Assembly: GCF_014203425.1 (NCBI RefSeq) | Contig: NZ_JACHJC010000001.1 | Coordinates: forward strand, 4,428,001 to 4,492,000 | Direction: 5' to 3' | From: Micromonospora echinospora | Lineage (GTDB): Bacteria; Actinomycetota; Actinomycetes; Mycobacteriales; Micromonosporaceae | Length of the DNA stretch: 64,000 nucleotides | Part shown: piece by piece, positions 24,290-32,579 of the stretch | Layout: every line of letters begins with the position of its first letter | Position numbering within the stretch: the first letter of the stretch is position 1 | Made by a program: the position numbers and the translations under genes | Notes under the pieces: model-generated | Databases searched by the model: none | What the model was told of the DNA's origin: nothing | Seen by the model: the letters and a program-made list of their open reading frames with translations, nothing else

Positions 24290-24410
24290 GCGACAGCCTG
24301 AGTCGAAGGTCTCGCCCGCCCCGGAGACCGGGGCCGCGTGGCCGGATGCGGAACGCACCAGTGTGTCGACCACGACATTGGGGGCTACTCCCCTTCGCGC
24401 CGCCAGCCTA
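24290..24410 (-). promoter_or_regulatory. yybP-ykoY (manganese) riboswitch
   Basis: The minus-strand leader of the GDT1 gene contains, in order, GGGGAGTAGCC (about 24393-24383), GTCGACACAC and GGCGAGACCTTCGACT (about 24316-24301). These are the conserved internal loops and junction of the yybP-ykoY class, which binds Mn2+. An expression-platform hairpin is suggested by the C/G-rich stretch between it and the start codon. The outer stem boundaries are approximate. Confidence 0.82.
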
Positions 24411-24461
24411 ACCGATCACCCGCAGCGCCCGTCAGCGGGTGTGGCCCGGACCACCCGGACC

Positions 24462-25427
24462 TCAGTCTGCCCGGGCCAGGCTCACCCCGAACAGCCCGTC
24501 CGGGTCGGTCCAGAACGCCTGCCTGTCGAACCCGGCGGCGGCCAGCTCGGCAGCGATCCCCTCCGGCCGGAACTTGGCCGACACCTCGGTACGCAGCTCC
24601 TCGCCGGCGGCGAACACGACGTCGATGTCCAGCACCCGCACCCGGGTCGGGCGCTCGGCGCGCAGCCGCATCTCGATCCACTCCCGCGCCGGGTCCCAGA
24701 CCGCCACGTGCCGGAACGCGCCGAGGTCGAAGTCCGCGCCCAGCTCCCGGTTGATCACCCGGAGCACGTTGCGGTTGAACTCGGCGGTCACGCCGGCCGC
24801 GTCGTCGTACGCGGGCACGATCACGGCCGGATCCTTGACCAGGTCGGTGCCGATCAGCAGCCAGTCGCCGGTCTCCAGCGCCGCACGCATGGCGGTGAGG
24901 AAACCGGCCCGCTCCACCGGCAGCAGGTTGCCGATGGTGCCGCCGAGGAACGCCACCAGACGCCGGCCGCCGGTGGGCAGCCGGTCCAGGTGGCGGGTGA
25001 AGTCGCCGACGATCCCCCGCACCCGCAGTCCCGGGTACGCGGCGGCGATCTGCTCGGTGGACGAGCGCAACGCGCTCACCGACACGTCCAGCGGCACGAA
25101 CGTGCCCAGGTCGCCGTGCCGGGTGAAGGCGTCCAGCAGCAGCCGGGTCTTCTCCGACGAGCCCGACCCCAGTTCGATGAGCGTCTTCGCGCCGGTCATG
25201 GCGACGACGTCGTCGGCGTGCGCGGCGAGCACGGCCCGCTCGGCCCGGGTCGGGTAGTACTCGGGCAGGCGGGTGATCTCCTCGAACAGCTCGCTGCCCC
25301 GGGCGTCGTAGAACCACTTCGGCGGCAGCCACTTCGGCGTCGCGGTCAGCCCCACCCGTACGTCCTCGCGCAGGCCCCGGTCGAGGTCACGCTCCTCCAG
25401 GTGGATCTCCAGCGGCTCCGCGCTCAT
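24462..25427 (-). CDS. egtD: L-histidine N(alpha)-methyltransferase EgtD
   Basis: The 321-residue protein trimethylates histidine to hercynine with SAM, the first committed step of ergothioneine synthesis. It shows 'WFYDARGSELFEEITRLPEYYPTR', typical of EgtD, the SAM motif LIELGSGSSEKT, and FLGGTIGN. A GAGAGGAC box precedes the ATG. It is the last gene of egtABCD, 37 bp after egtC. Length matches the mycobacterial enzyme. Confidence 0.96.
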   Translation of the reverse strand: MSAEPLEIHLEERDLDRGLREDVRVGLTATPKWLPPKWFYDARGSELFEEITRLPEYYPTRAERAVLAAHADDVVAMTGAKTLIELGSGSSEKTRLLLDAFTRHGDLGTFVPLDVSVSALRSSTEQIAAAYPGLRVRGIVGDFTRHLDRLPTGGRRLVAFLGGTIGNLLPVERAGFLTAMRAALETGDWLLIGTDLVKDPAVIVPAYDDAAGVTAEFNRNVLRVINRELGADFDLGAFRHVAVWDPAREWIEMRLRAERPTRVRVLDIDVVFAAGEELRTEVSAKFRPEGIAAELAAAGFDRQAFWTDPDGLFGVSLARAD

Positions 25428-25464
25428 CAGGTGTCCTCTCTGTCCTGCCGGTGGAAGGGGATGC

Positions 25465-26211
25465 TCAGGCGGCGGTCGGCTCCCGGACGTCGAACCCGCC
25501 CGTGGTCGCCACCACGAGCCGGCCGTCCGGCACCTCCTGCCAGGCCGGGTCGTCGTCGAACGGCTCGGACGCCAGCAGCACCGAGTCCGGGCCGCGACGC
25601 GCCGACAGCGCGTGGCCGGCCGTGCTCGCCACGACTGTCGTACCGTCGGTGAGCAGCAGGTTCAGCCGCGATCCGGGAGCGGCGGCGGCGACCGCCGCGA
25701 CGGTGTCCGCGACCGCGTCGTCCGGCGGCGCCCCGGCGCGCAGCCGGTGCCGGACCAGCGCCCACAGCAGCGCCGAGTCGGTCGGCACGTCGAGCGTGAT
25801 CAGGTCGCGCACGGGCAGGCCGGCGGCGAGCGGGACCAGGCTGTCCGGCCAGCCCCGCACCACGCCGTTGTGGCTGAACAGCCACCGCCCCTCGGCGAAC
25901 GGCGCCGCCGCCGTCTCGTGCAACGGCATGCCGACGGTGGCCGACCGGACCGCCGCCAGCACCGCCCTCGCCCGCGTCACGGCGGCCAGCTCCGGCAGCG
26001 TGGTGTCGCTCCACATCGGCTGGGCCCGCCGGTACCGGACCGGGTCGCCGTCGTCCGGGTACCAGGCGACGCCGAAGCCGTCGGCGTTGATGGTGCCGCC
26101 GCCACGCATGTCACGCGGCGCCCACGACTGGCGCAGCAGGCCGTACGGCGGGTCGGACAGCAGGGTGCGCAGCAGCACGGGTGGACCGAGGTACGCGAGG
26201 TGACGGCACAT
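25465..26211 (-). CDS. egtC: Gamma-glutamyl-hercynylcysteine sulfoxide hydrolase EgtC
   Basis: The 248-residue class-II glutamine-amidotransferase-like enzyme removes Glu from gamma-glutamyl-hercynylcysteine sulfoxide. The N terminus MCRHLAYLG supplies the Cys2 nucleophile after Met removal; NADGFGVAWY and SHNGVVRGW are the Ntn-fold substrate segments. It starts nine bases after the egtB stop, with a GGAGGAG box inside the end of egtB, so translation is probably linked. Confidence 0.95.
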   Translation of the reverse strand: MCRHLAYLGPPVLLRTLLSDPPYGLLRQSWAPRDMRGGGTINADGFGVAWYPDDGDPVRYRRAQPMWSDTTLPELAAVTRARAVLAAVRSATVGMPLHETAAAPFAEGRWLFSHNGVVRGWPDSLVPLAAGLPVRDLITLDVPTDSALLWALVRHRLRAGAPPDDAVADTVAAVAAAAPGSRLNLLLTDGTTVVASTAGHALSARRGPDSVLLASEPFDDDPAWQEVPDGRLVVATTGGFDVREPTAA

Positions 26212-26220
26212 CAGGCCGGC

Positions 26221-27549
26221 TCACTCCTCCGGGCCGGCGTCACGGGCGCAGCGGAAACCGCTGAAGATCTGCCGCCGGATCGGGTAGTCCCAGTTGCGGA
26301 ACGTGCCCCGGCAGGCGGACCGGTCGGTGCCGAACGAGCCGCCCCGCAGCACCCGGTGGTCGTCACCGAAGAAGACCTCCGAGTACTCCCGGTACGGGAA
26401 CGCGGTGAAGCCCGGGTGGCCCCGGAACGGCGACGAGGTCCACTCCCACACGTCGCCGACGAGCTGGTGCACGCCCAGCGGCGACGCGCCGGCCGGGTAC
26501 GCGCCCACCGGCGCCGGCCACAGATGCCGCTGGCCCAGGTTGGCGTGCTCGGCGCCCGGGTCCTCGTCGCCCCACGGGTAGCGGCGGGACCGGCCGGTCG
26601 CCGGGTCCCAGCGGGCCGCCTTCTCCCACTCCGCCTCGGTGGGCAGCCGCTTGCCGGCCCACGCCGCGTACGCCTGCGCCTCGTACCAGCAGACGTGCAC
26701 CACCGGCTCGTCGTCGCGGACCGCCGACCAGCGGCCGAACCGGCGGTACGCCCAGCCGTCGCCGTCGCGCCGCCAGTGCATCGGCGCGCTCAGGTCGGCC
26801 TCGGTCCGGTGCCGCCAGCCGGCCTCGCTCCACCAGCGCGGCTCGTCGTACCCGCCGTCGGCGATGAACGCCCGGTACTGCCCGTTGGTCACCGGGGCGG
26901 CGTCGATGAGGTACGCGGGCAGGTCGACGGTGTGCGCCGGGCGCTCGTTGTCCAGCGCCCACGGGTCGGTGGAGGTGCCCATGGTGAACGGCCCGGCCGG
27001 CACCCGTACCTCACCGCCGACCCGGGCCCGGGGCTCCGGCGGGGGCGGCGCGTGCAGCACCGGCGGGCCGGCCCGCAGCTGGTGGGTGGCGAGCATGGTC
27101 TCGTCGTGCTGCTGCTCGTGCTGCACGATCATGCCGAACGCGAACCCGTCGGCGACGAGGGGACGCTCGGTGAAGCGGATGCCGTCGAGCAGGTCGAACA
27201 CCTTGTCCCGCACCGTACGCACGTAGACGCGCGCCTCGCCCGGCGGCAGCAGCGGCAGCGCCGGGCGGTCCTTGCGTGGCTGCTTGAACGCGTCGTAGAG
27301 GTCGTCGATGTCGTGGCGCACCGGTTCGCGTCCGCCGACGTCACGGACCAGCCACAGCTCCTCCTGGTTGCCGACGTGCGCCAGGTCCCAGACCAGCGGC
27401 GACATCAGTGTGGAGTGCTGCCGGACCAGGTCGTCGTCGTCCACCGCGTCGGTGAGCGACGCGGTGCGGGCGCGGGTCCGCTCCAGCTCCGCGGCGATCC
27501 GGTCGCGCAGTCGTTCGGCGTCAGTGCCCGGTCGGTCGGTGGTGGTCAC
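26221..27549 (-). CDS. egtB: Hercynine oxygenase EgtB
   Basis: The 442-residue protein is a non-haem Fe(II) sulfoxide synthase that joins hercynine to gamma-Glu-Cys. The N-terminal DinB-like domain gives the three-His iron site: DLAHVGNQEE and QHEQQHDETM. The C-terminal FGE-sulfatase domain contains RVPAGPFTMG, 'RLPTEAEWEKAARW', LRGGSFGT and the closing GFRCARD. GTG at 27549 overlaps the egtA stop (GTGA). The frame stays open far upstream inside egtA, but that part is out of phase with a real gene. Confidence 0.95.
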   Translation of the reverse strand: MTTTDRPGTDAERLRDRIAAELERTRARTASLTDAVDDDDLVRQHSTLMSPLVWDLAHVGNQEELWLVRDVGGREPVRHDIDDLYDAFKQPRKDRPALPLLPPGEARVYVRTVRDKVFDLLDGIRFTERPLVADGFAFGMIVQHEQQHDETMLATHQLRAGPPVLHAPPPPEPRARVGGEVRVPAGPFTMGTSTDPWALDNERPAHTVDLPAYLIDAAPVTNGQYRAFIADGGYDEPRWWSEAGWRHRTEADLSAPMHWRRDGDGWAYRRFGRWSAVRDDEPVVHVCWYEAQAYAAWAGKRLPTEAEWEKAARWDPATGRSRRYPWGDEDPGAEHANLGQRHLWPAPVGAYPAGASPLGVHQLVGDVWEWTSSPFRGHPGFTAFPYREYSEVFFGDDHRVLRGGSFGTDRSACRGTFRNWDYPIRRQIFSGFRCARDAGPEE

Positions 27550-28781
27550 CGGTGTCCCCTCTCCGTGGCGGCGCGGCGCCGCCGGATCGCTCGGTGGGTC
27601 TCCTCGTGGATGGCGGGCGGCAGGTCGAGCCGGGGCAGGGCCGTCAGGGCCAGGTCGAACAGCGCCGCCGCTGCGGTCGCCAGCGGGCGCTCGGCCAGTC
27701 CGCACCGGGCCGCCGCGCGCCACCGGTCGGCCACCGGCGCGGCCGCTGCCAGCGCGTCGCGGGTGGTCGCCGGGTCGGCGAAGAGCGCGGCCAGGACCAC
27801 CAGCGGCACTGTCCACTCCGCGCCGGGCTGGGCGTCCAGGTAGCGCAGCTCCAGGTAGCCGCGCGGGCGTACCGGCGGAAACAGCGTGCTGACGTGGTAT
27901 TCCAGGTCGTCGGTGGTGGGCGGGCGGGGCAGCGCGCCGGCCAGCCAGTCGGCGAACGTGACGTCCGGCGGCGCGGTCCAGTCGGGGCCGTCGCCGCGTA
28001 CGCAGAGCAGCGGCGCGGCGAGCGCGTAGCCGGTCCAGGCGGCCACCGGATCCTCGTCGGCGCGGGCCGCCGACCACACCGGGCGGGTCCGGGCCGGGTC
28101 GATGGCGAGCCAGGTGGCCATCCGGGCGGAGGCCCAGCCGGTGGCCCGGCCCGCGTGCCGGCCGGCGGTGGCGAAGGCGGCCAGCAGCGGCGGGCCGACG
28201 GCGTGCGCGGCGGCCCACCGCAACGCGAGGTGTTCCGGCTCGCCCGCGTCGAGGCAGACCTGGAGCCCGGCCGTGCTGTACATCATCGCCCGCCCCGCCG
28301 GGCCGCGCCGGTCGAAGGCGCACCGCATGGCCCGGTAGCGGGGGGTTTCCACGACGGGTCGCGGCAGGCGCCAGGGGTCGATCCCGCTGCGGCCGAGCAC
28401 CAGTCCGGCGGCGTCCAGCCGGGCCCGCAGCTCGGCGACGTCGGCCTCGGTGGCCAGGACGAGCGCGGCGACAGTCGGTCGCGGGGCTGCGGAGATCTCC
28501 ACCTGCCCGCCGGGCTCGACTGTCACGGCGCTCGCGCGCCGGAGCTCGTCGGCCGGGCTGGTGGGGTCGAGCGTCACGGGGCTGTGCCGCCCCAGTGCCT
28601 TGCGTAGTCGTTCGCGGTCGACCGGGCGGGCCGGGTCCGCGGCGTCGTGCACGGTCCATTCCAGTTCGACGCCGACGAGCGTGGGCGGTCCGGTCTTGAA
28701 GCAGATCCGGGCGAGGTGGCCCCGGGCCGCCTGCTCGTCGCCCAGGACGACGGCGCGGTCCAGGTCCGGCGACATCACCAT
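27546..28781 (-). CDS. egtA: Glutamate-cysteine ligase EgtA
   Basis: The 411-residue ATP-dependent ligase makes gamma-Glu-Cys for ergothioneine. GVELEWTVHD near the N terminus is the ATP/Mg site of the GCS2-like fold, and 'MMYSTAGLQVCLD' and 'RGYLELRYLDAQPG' match the EgtA group. The first of three possible starts (ATG 28781, GTG 28778, ATG 28775) best fits the AGGAGG box about ten bases upstream. It is the promoter-proximal gene of egtABCD. No egtE lyase follows; it may lie elsewhere. Confidence 0.93.
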   Translation of the reverse strand: MVMSPDLDRAVVLGDEQAARGHLARICFKTGPPTLVGVELEWTVHDAADPARPVDRERLRKALGRHSPVTLDPTSPADELRRASAVTVEPGGQVEISAAPRPTVAALVLATEADVAELRARLDAAGLVLGRSGIDPWRLPRPVVETPRYRAMRCAFDRRGPAGRAMMYSTAGLQVCLDAGEPEHLALRWAAAHAVGPPLLAAFATAGRHAGRATGWASARMATWLAIDPARTRPVWSAARADEDPVAAWTGYALAAPLLCVRGDGPDWTAPPDVTFADWLAGALPRPPTTDDLEYHVSTLFPPVRPRGYLELRYLDAQPGAEWTVPLVVLAALFADPATTRDALAAAAPVADRWRAAARCGLAERPLATAAAALFDLALTALPRLDLPPAIHEETHRAIRRRRAATERGHR

Positions 28782-28936
28782 GGGGTGGCTCCTCCTCGGC
28801 GACGGGCGACCACGGTGTGGCGACGCGCCCGGCCCAGCCGGCGCGGGACGCCGTCCCACCATCCTCTGTCTAGCAGACGTGATCCGCTTGCCCGGAGAGA
28901 TGAATTTTTGTCCGGAATCTGATTGCGCCTCGGCGC

Positions 28937-29674
28937 TCAGTCGTCCTCGTCCTCGTCCGGATCCGCGCGTCCGGGCTCCGGGCCCTCCTCCGGCGCGGCC
29001 ACCAGGTCCCGGCAGTAGCTCTCCACGTGCTCGGGACCGCCCGCGGCGGCGACCAGGTCGGCGTAACCCGGCTTGGTCAGCGCCTTCTCCCGCTGCCGCT
29101 CCGGCTTGGCCAGGTAGGCACGGCAGTGGCCGACGAGCCGGTTGCCGGCCGCCGGGGGCGCGGGCGGCCGGGCCGGAGTGCTCGGCGTCGGTCTCGGCGT
29201 CGCCGACGGTGCCGGTGGTGACGCCGCGCCGGACGCCTCCCCGGCCGGTGTGCTCGGCGCGGGCCGGGACGGCCCGGTGGCGGTGGGCCCGCTGCCGGCC
29301 GGACCGGTCGTGGCCGGCGCCGGCGGGACCACCGGCTCGGGGTGGCGGTCCAGCTGGACGGCGGCGAAGGCCACCCCGGCGACCGCTGTGGCGGCCAGCC
29401 CGGACAGCGCGGCGGCGATCCGCAGGCGCCGGCGCGGCCGGGCCGCGGGCGCGGACACCGGCGCGGGCGCGGGCGCGGCGCGGGCGGCCCGGAAGGCGGC
29501 GACCGCCTGGTCCTCGCCGGCGACCTCGCCGGCGGTGGCCGGACCGGCCGCGGCCGACAGCAGCCGGGTCAGCGGGTCGGCCTCCGCCCCCGGTGGCGTC
29601 CCGGCGCGCGCGGCGTCGAGCAGCCGATCGGATTCCGCCCGGTCGCCGGGCCCGCCGGACCGGCGAGCGTGCAT
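28937..29674 (-). CDS. Single-pass membrane protein, possible anti-sigma partner
   Basis: AGGGGAG five bases before the ATG at 29674 fixes the start of this 245-residue protein. The cytoplasmic N part (1-85) is Ala/Arg-rich, one membrane helix follows (about 88-107), then a long Pro/Thr/Ser linker and a small extracellular domain with two Cys (GHCRAYLAKPE and VESYCRDLVA, likely a disulfide), then an Asp/Glu tail. It begins 16 bp after the ECF sigma gene, the position of anti-sigma factors, but no HxxxCxxC zinc motif is seen, so the role is inferred. Confidence 0.7.
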   Translation of the reverse strand: MHARRSGGPGDRAESDRLLDAARAGTPPGAEADPLTRLLSAAAGPATAGEVAGEDQAVAAFRAARAAPAPAPVSAPAARPRRRLRIAAALSGLAATAVAGVAFAAVQLDRHPEPVVPPAPATTGPAGSGPTATGPSRPAPSTPAGEASGAASPPAPSATPRPTPSTPARPPAPPAAGNRLVGHCRAYLAKPERQREKALTKPGYADLVAAAGGPEHVESYCRDLVAAPEEGPEPGRADPDEDEDD

Positions 29675-29690
29675 GCCGTCTCCCCTCACG

Positions 29691-30386
29691 TCAGCCCTCC
29701 GCCGGCTCGGCCTCGGGGGCGTGCGGCACCTGGCGGTCGGTACGGGGACGCGGCGCGACGGCGTACCGGGTGTCGTCCGGGACGCCGTCCGCCGCGGAGC
29801 GCTCCAGCATGCCGGCCAGCCGGCGCAGGCCCCGGTGCGCGGCGGTGCGCACGGCTCCGGCCCGCCGCCCCAGCACCCGCCCGGCGGTCTCCGCGTCGAG
29901 GCCGATGACGGCCCGCAGCATCACCGCCTCCGCCTCGGCCGGTGGCAGCGTACGGATCAGGGCCAGCGCGCTCTCGGTGGCGATGGCCTCACCGGCCCGG
30001 TCGGCGGTGTCCGCGTCGGCGGCCAGGTCGTTGAGCGCCTGCACCGGCACCGGGACCGACGGACGTCGCCGCTGGCGGCGCAGATGGTCCATGGCCCGGT
30101 TGCGGGCGATCGTGACCGCCCAGGCGCGGAACTCCCCACCGGTGAAGGAGGGCAGGTCGCGGGAGATCTGGAGCCACGCCTCCGAGGCCACGTCCTCGGC
30201 GTCGGCGCCGACGAGAGCGGTCAGGTAGCGCAGCAGAGCGGGCTGCAGGCTGCGGTAGAGGAACCGGAACGCCTCCTCGTCGCCGGCCTGCGCCGCGGTG
30301 ACGGCCTCGTTCAGCTCGGCCGTCACGGTCGCCGTCCGGCCCGGGTCGCGTCCGGGCGACGGACGCGCCGGGGAGCCAGTGGCCAC
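29691..30386 (-). CDS. ECF (SigE/RpoE-like) RNA polymerase sigma factor
   Basis: The protein has region 2 (AFRFLYRSLQPALLRYLTALVG to 'FRAWAVTIARNRAMDHLRRQRRRP', about 35-110) and region 4 ('LPPAEAEAVMLRAVIGLDAETAGRVLGRRAGAVRTAAHRGLRRL'), the -10 and -35 readers. I chose GTG 30386; GTG 30326 (211 residues) is an alternative because neither has a clear ribosome-binding site. It is co-directional with a membrane protein gene 16 bp downstream and divergent from a Ser/Thr kinase across a 436-bp gap. A CAACG-ATG-CGTTG palindrome lies about 50 bp upstream. Confidence 0.88.
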   Translation of the reverse strand: MATGSPARPSPGRDPGRTATVTAELNEAVTAAQAGDEEAFRFLYRSLQPALLRYLTALVGADAEDVASEAWLQISRDLPSFTGGEFRAWAVTIARNRAMDHLRRQRRRPSVPVPVQALNDLAADADTADRAGEAIATESALALIRTLPPAEAEAVMLRAVIGLDAETAGRVLGRRAGAVRTAAHRGLRRLAGMLERSAADGVPDDTRYAVAPRPRTDRQVPHAPEAEPAEG

Positions 30387-30822
30387 ACCACCATCCGCAC
30401 TCGCCCCCCGGTGAGTTGATCTCGCACGCGCACAACGATGCGTTGCGCCATGGACACTGCCGCGCGGCACGGGCGTCGGCGGACATACGGTACCGACGGC
30501 CCGGGGCGGCCGGGAGCCGGGCCGACGGCTAGGAAACATCGGGCGCTCCGGCAAGACGTTGAGGCCGGAGAAACAGAGAGAAATGTCTACGCCCGCCGGC
30601 GGCGTGTCGGGGTAACGCGACACACGGGATCGACGCTGTCCGGCGCGCGAGCGCACCCGGTCGCGCCGGGCGGGAAGCGCCGTGGTGTTCCCATTCTGGC
30701 CGATCGTGCCGGTCCGGTCACGGTGCGCCGATCGGCGTCCCGGCTGGTGGACGGGCCCGCTGAACGCCTTCGATAGGTCGCCGAGATCGCGGGAAATACT
30801 TCGGGCCTGCTGTGGGTACGGT
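30387..30822. other. 436-bp divergent promoter region, no gene seen
   Basis: The gap between the sigma-factor and kinase genes shows no credible coding frame. It contains palindromes CAACG-ATG-CGTTG (30433-30445) and GTGTCG-N8-CGACAC (30604-30623), both possible operators, and GGAAAT about 27 bp before the kinase ATG, which resembles an ECF -35 element without a clear -10. Confidence 0.5.
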
Positions 30823-32208
30823 ATGGGGGTGCTGTCCTCAGACGTCGTACTCAGCGGTCGGTACCGCCTGGAAGACCGTGTCGCCACCGGCGGCATGGGC
30901 GACGTCTGGCGTGCCACCGACCTGGTCCTCGGTCGCCCGGTCGCGGTGAAGGTGCTCCTTCCCGCCCTGGTGTCCGACCCCGACTTCATCGCCCGTTTCC
31001 GTTCCGAGGCCCGGATCATGGCCTCGCTGCGCCACCCCGGCGTGGTCCAGGTCTTCGACTGCGGCGAGGACGATCTGCCCAGCGGCGGCCGGGCCGACTA
31101 CCTGGTGATGGAGTTCGTCGCCGGTGAGCCGCTGTCGCGGCGGATCGAGGACGCCGGGCACCTCGAGGTCGCCGAGACCATGTCGATCGTGGCCCAGGTG
31201 GCACAGGCGCTGCACGCGGCGCACGGGCGCGGCATCGTGCACCGCGACGTGAAGCCGAGCAACCTGCTGGTGCAGGACGACGGCACCGTGGTGCTCGTCG
31301 ACTTCGGGGTGGCCCGCTCGACCAACATCACGAGCATCACCAGCACCAACGCGGTCCCCGGCACCGCCCTCTACATGGCGCCGGAGCAGGCCGCCGGCCG
31401 GCCCGTCTCGGGCGCCACCGACGTGTACGCGCTCGGCGCGGTCGCCTACTGCTGCCTCACCGGCAGCCCGCCGTTCACCGGCGACAACCCGCTCCAGGTG
31501 GCCGTACGCCATCTCGACGACGAACCGCCGGAGCTGCCGGCGGAGATCCCGGATTCGGTGCGCGAGCTGGTGGCCCGGGCGCTGGCGAAGGACCCGGCCG
31601 ACCGCTACCCGAGCGCCGCGGCGATGGCCGACGCGGCCCGGGCCGCGCGTACCGACTCGCCGACCGCGACTGCCACGCTGCGCGGCGCGGCGGGCCCGGG
31701 GCGGTCCCGCGACGACCAGCCGGCGGTCCGCCCGGGCGCCGCGGTGGCGACGTCGCGGCGGCGGAGCCGGCGCGGCACGCTCGTCGGGGCGCTGGGCGCG
31801 GTGCTGGTGGCGATGGGCGCGCTGGGCGCGCTCGTGGCCGCCGCGAACGACACCGCCGAGCCGGCCACGAAGATCGACTCGACACCCCCCGCGGTGGCGC
31901 CGAGCGACCCGGTCGCGGACCCGGTCGTCGACGAGCCCTCGCCGGGCGACGACTACACCTTCCGTCCGGTGGGTCCGGGCGACCGGCCGTCGGCCACGCC
32001 CTCGGTGACGCCGAGCGCCTCGGCGGTCCCGTCGGCGCAGCCGAGCGTCAGCGAGGAGCCGGCGCCCACCGGCGCGCCGACCACCACGCCGCCCAGCGCG
32101 CCGGCGACGACGGCACCCACCACTCCGCCGGCACCCGACCCGACCACCGCCGACCCCGGCACCGGCGGCGGCGGTGACACCGGCGGGCAGCCGGCCACCC
32201 AGCCCTGA
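30823..32208 (+). CDS. PknB-type Ser/Thr protein kinase
   Basis: The 461-residue protein has a Hanks-type kinase domain (about 10-270): glycine loop ATGGMGDVW, VAVKVL (ATP Lys), HRDVKPSN (catalytic Asp), VDFGVAR and MAPEQ. After an Arg-rich juxtamembrane stretch a single membrane helix (TLVGALGAVLVAMGALGALVAA) leads to a Ser/Thr/Pro-rich extracellular tail with no PASTA repeats. It signals from the wall to the cytoplasm. ATG at 30823 starts the conserved 'LSGRYRLEDRVATGGMG' region; frame upstream lacks coding character. It lies divergent to the ECF sigma gene, a possible target. Confidence 0.92.
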   Translation: MGVLSSDVVLSGRYRLEDRVATGGMGDVWRATDLVLGRPVAVKVLLPALVSDPDFIARFRSEARIMASLRHPGVVQVFDCGEDDLPSGGRADYLVMEFVAGEPLSRRIEDAGHLEVAETMSIVAQVAQALHAAHGRGIVHRDVKPSNLLVQDDGTVVLVDFGVARSTNITSITSTNAVPGTALYMAPEQAAGRPVSGATDVYALGAVAYCCLTGSPPFTGDNPLQVAVRHLDDEPPELPAEIPDSVRELVARALAKDPADRYPSAAAMADAARAARTDSPTATATLRGAAGPGRSRDDQPAVRPGAAVATSRRRSRRGTLVGALGAVLVAMGALGALVAAANDTAEPATKIDSTPPAVAPSDPVADPVVDEPSPGDDYTFRPVGPGDRPSATPSVTPSASAVPSAQPSVSEEPAPTGAPTTTPPSAPATTAPTTPPAPDPTTADPGTGGGGDTGGQPATQP

Positions 32209-32214
32209 CCCACC

Positions 32215-32445
32215 ACGAGCCGGCCCCGCCCAGGGCAGGACGAGGGTGACGTCCCCGCGGCGACCGCCGTCGGGTGGGTACGCCGGAAGAACACCGCCAC
32301 CGCCGCCAGGCCGACCGCGAACGCCGGGACGCCGATCTGGCCGGCGACGTACGCGGAGACGGCGAAGAACACGACCACCCCGCAGAGGGCGGTGTCGAAG
32401 GCGATGCCGCGCAGCGGACGGCCGAGGATGAGGCGAGCCACGACT
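32215..32445 (-). pseudogene. Decayed membrane-protein fragment (histidine-kinase-like N terminus)
   Basis: On the minus strand a short stretch reads LRGIAFDTALCGVVVFFAVS, then a second hydrophobic segment and FFRRTHPTAVAA, after which the reading continues as VTLVLPWAG in another frame. This looks like the two-helix start of a sensor kinase with a frameshift and no catalytic domain. It lies between a kinase gene end and a palindrome. It could instead be chance hydrophobic reading of GC-rich DNA. Confidence 0.3.
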
Positions 32446-32495
32446 GCCCAGCCTGGGCCCGCTCTCCCGGCTACTCCCCCACCACCCCACGCCCC

Positions 32496-32556
32496 GGTGA
32501 TCATGAGGTTGACGGACGTCGCCGTCCGATTTGTCGCCGCCAACCTCATGATCACC
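32496..32556. repeat. Long inverted repeat with internal hairpin
   Basis: GGTGATCATGAGGTTG (32496-32511) and its exact complement (32541-32556) form a perfect 16-bp stem around 29 nt; inside, CGGACG and CGTCCG form a second hairpin. It lies beyond the stop of the DUF305 gene and may act as its terminator. Shape and TGATCA content suggest a dispersed palindromic element, which one window cannot prove. Confidence 0.75.
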
Positions 32557-32579
32557 CCGGACGGGCGGGGTGTCGGGGG

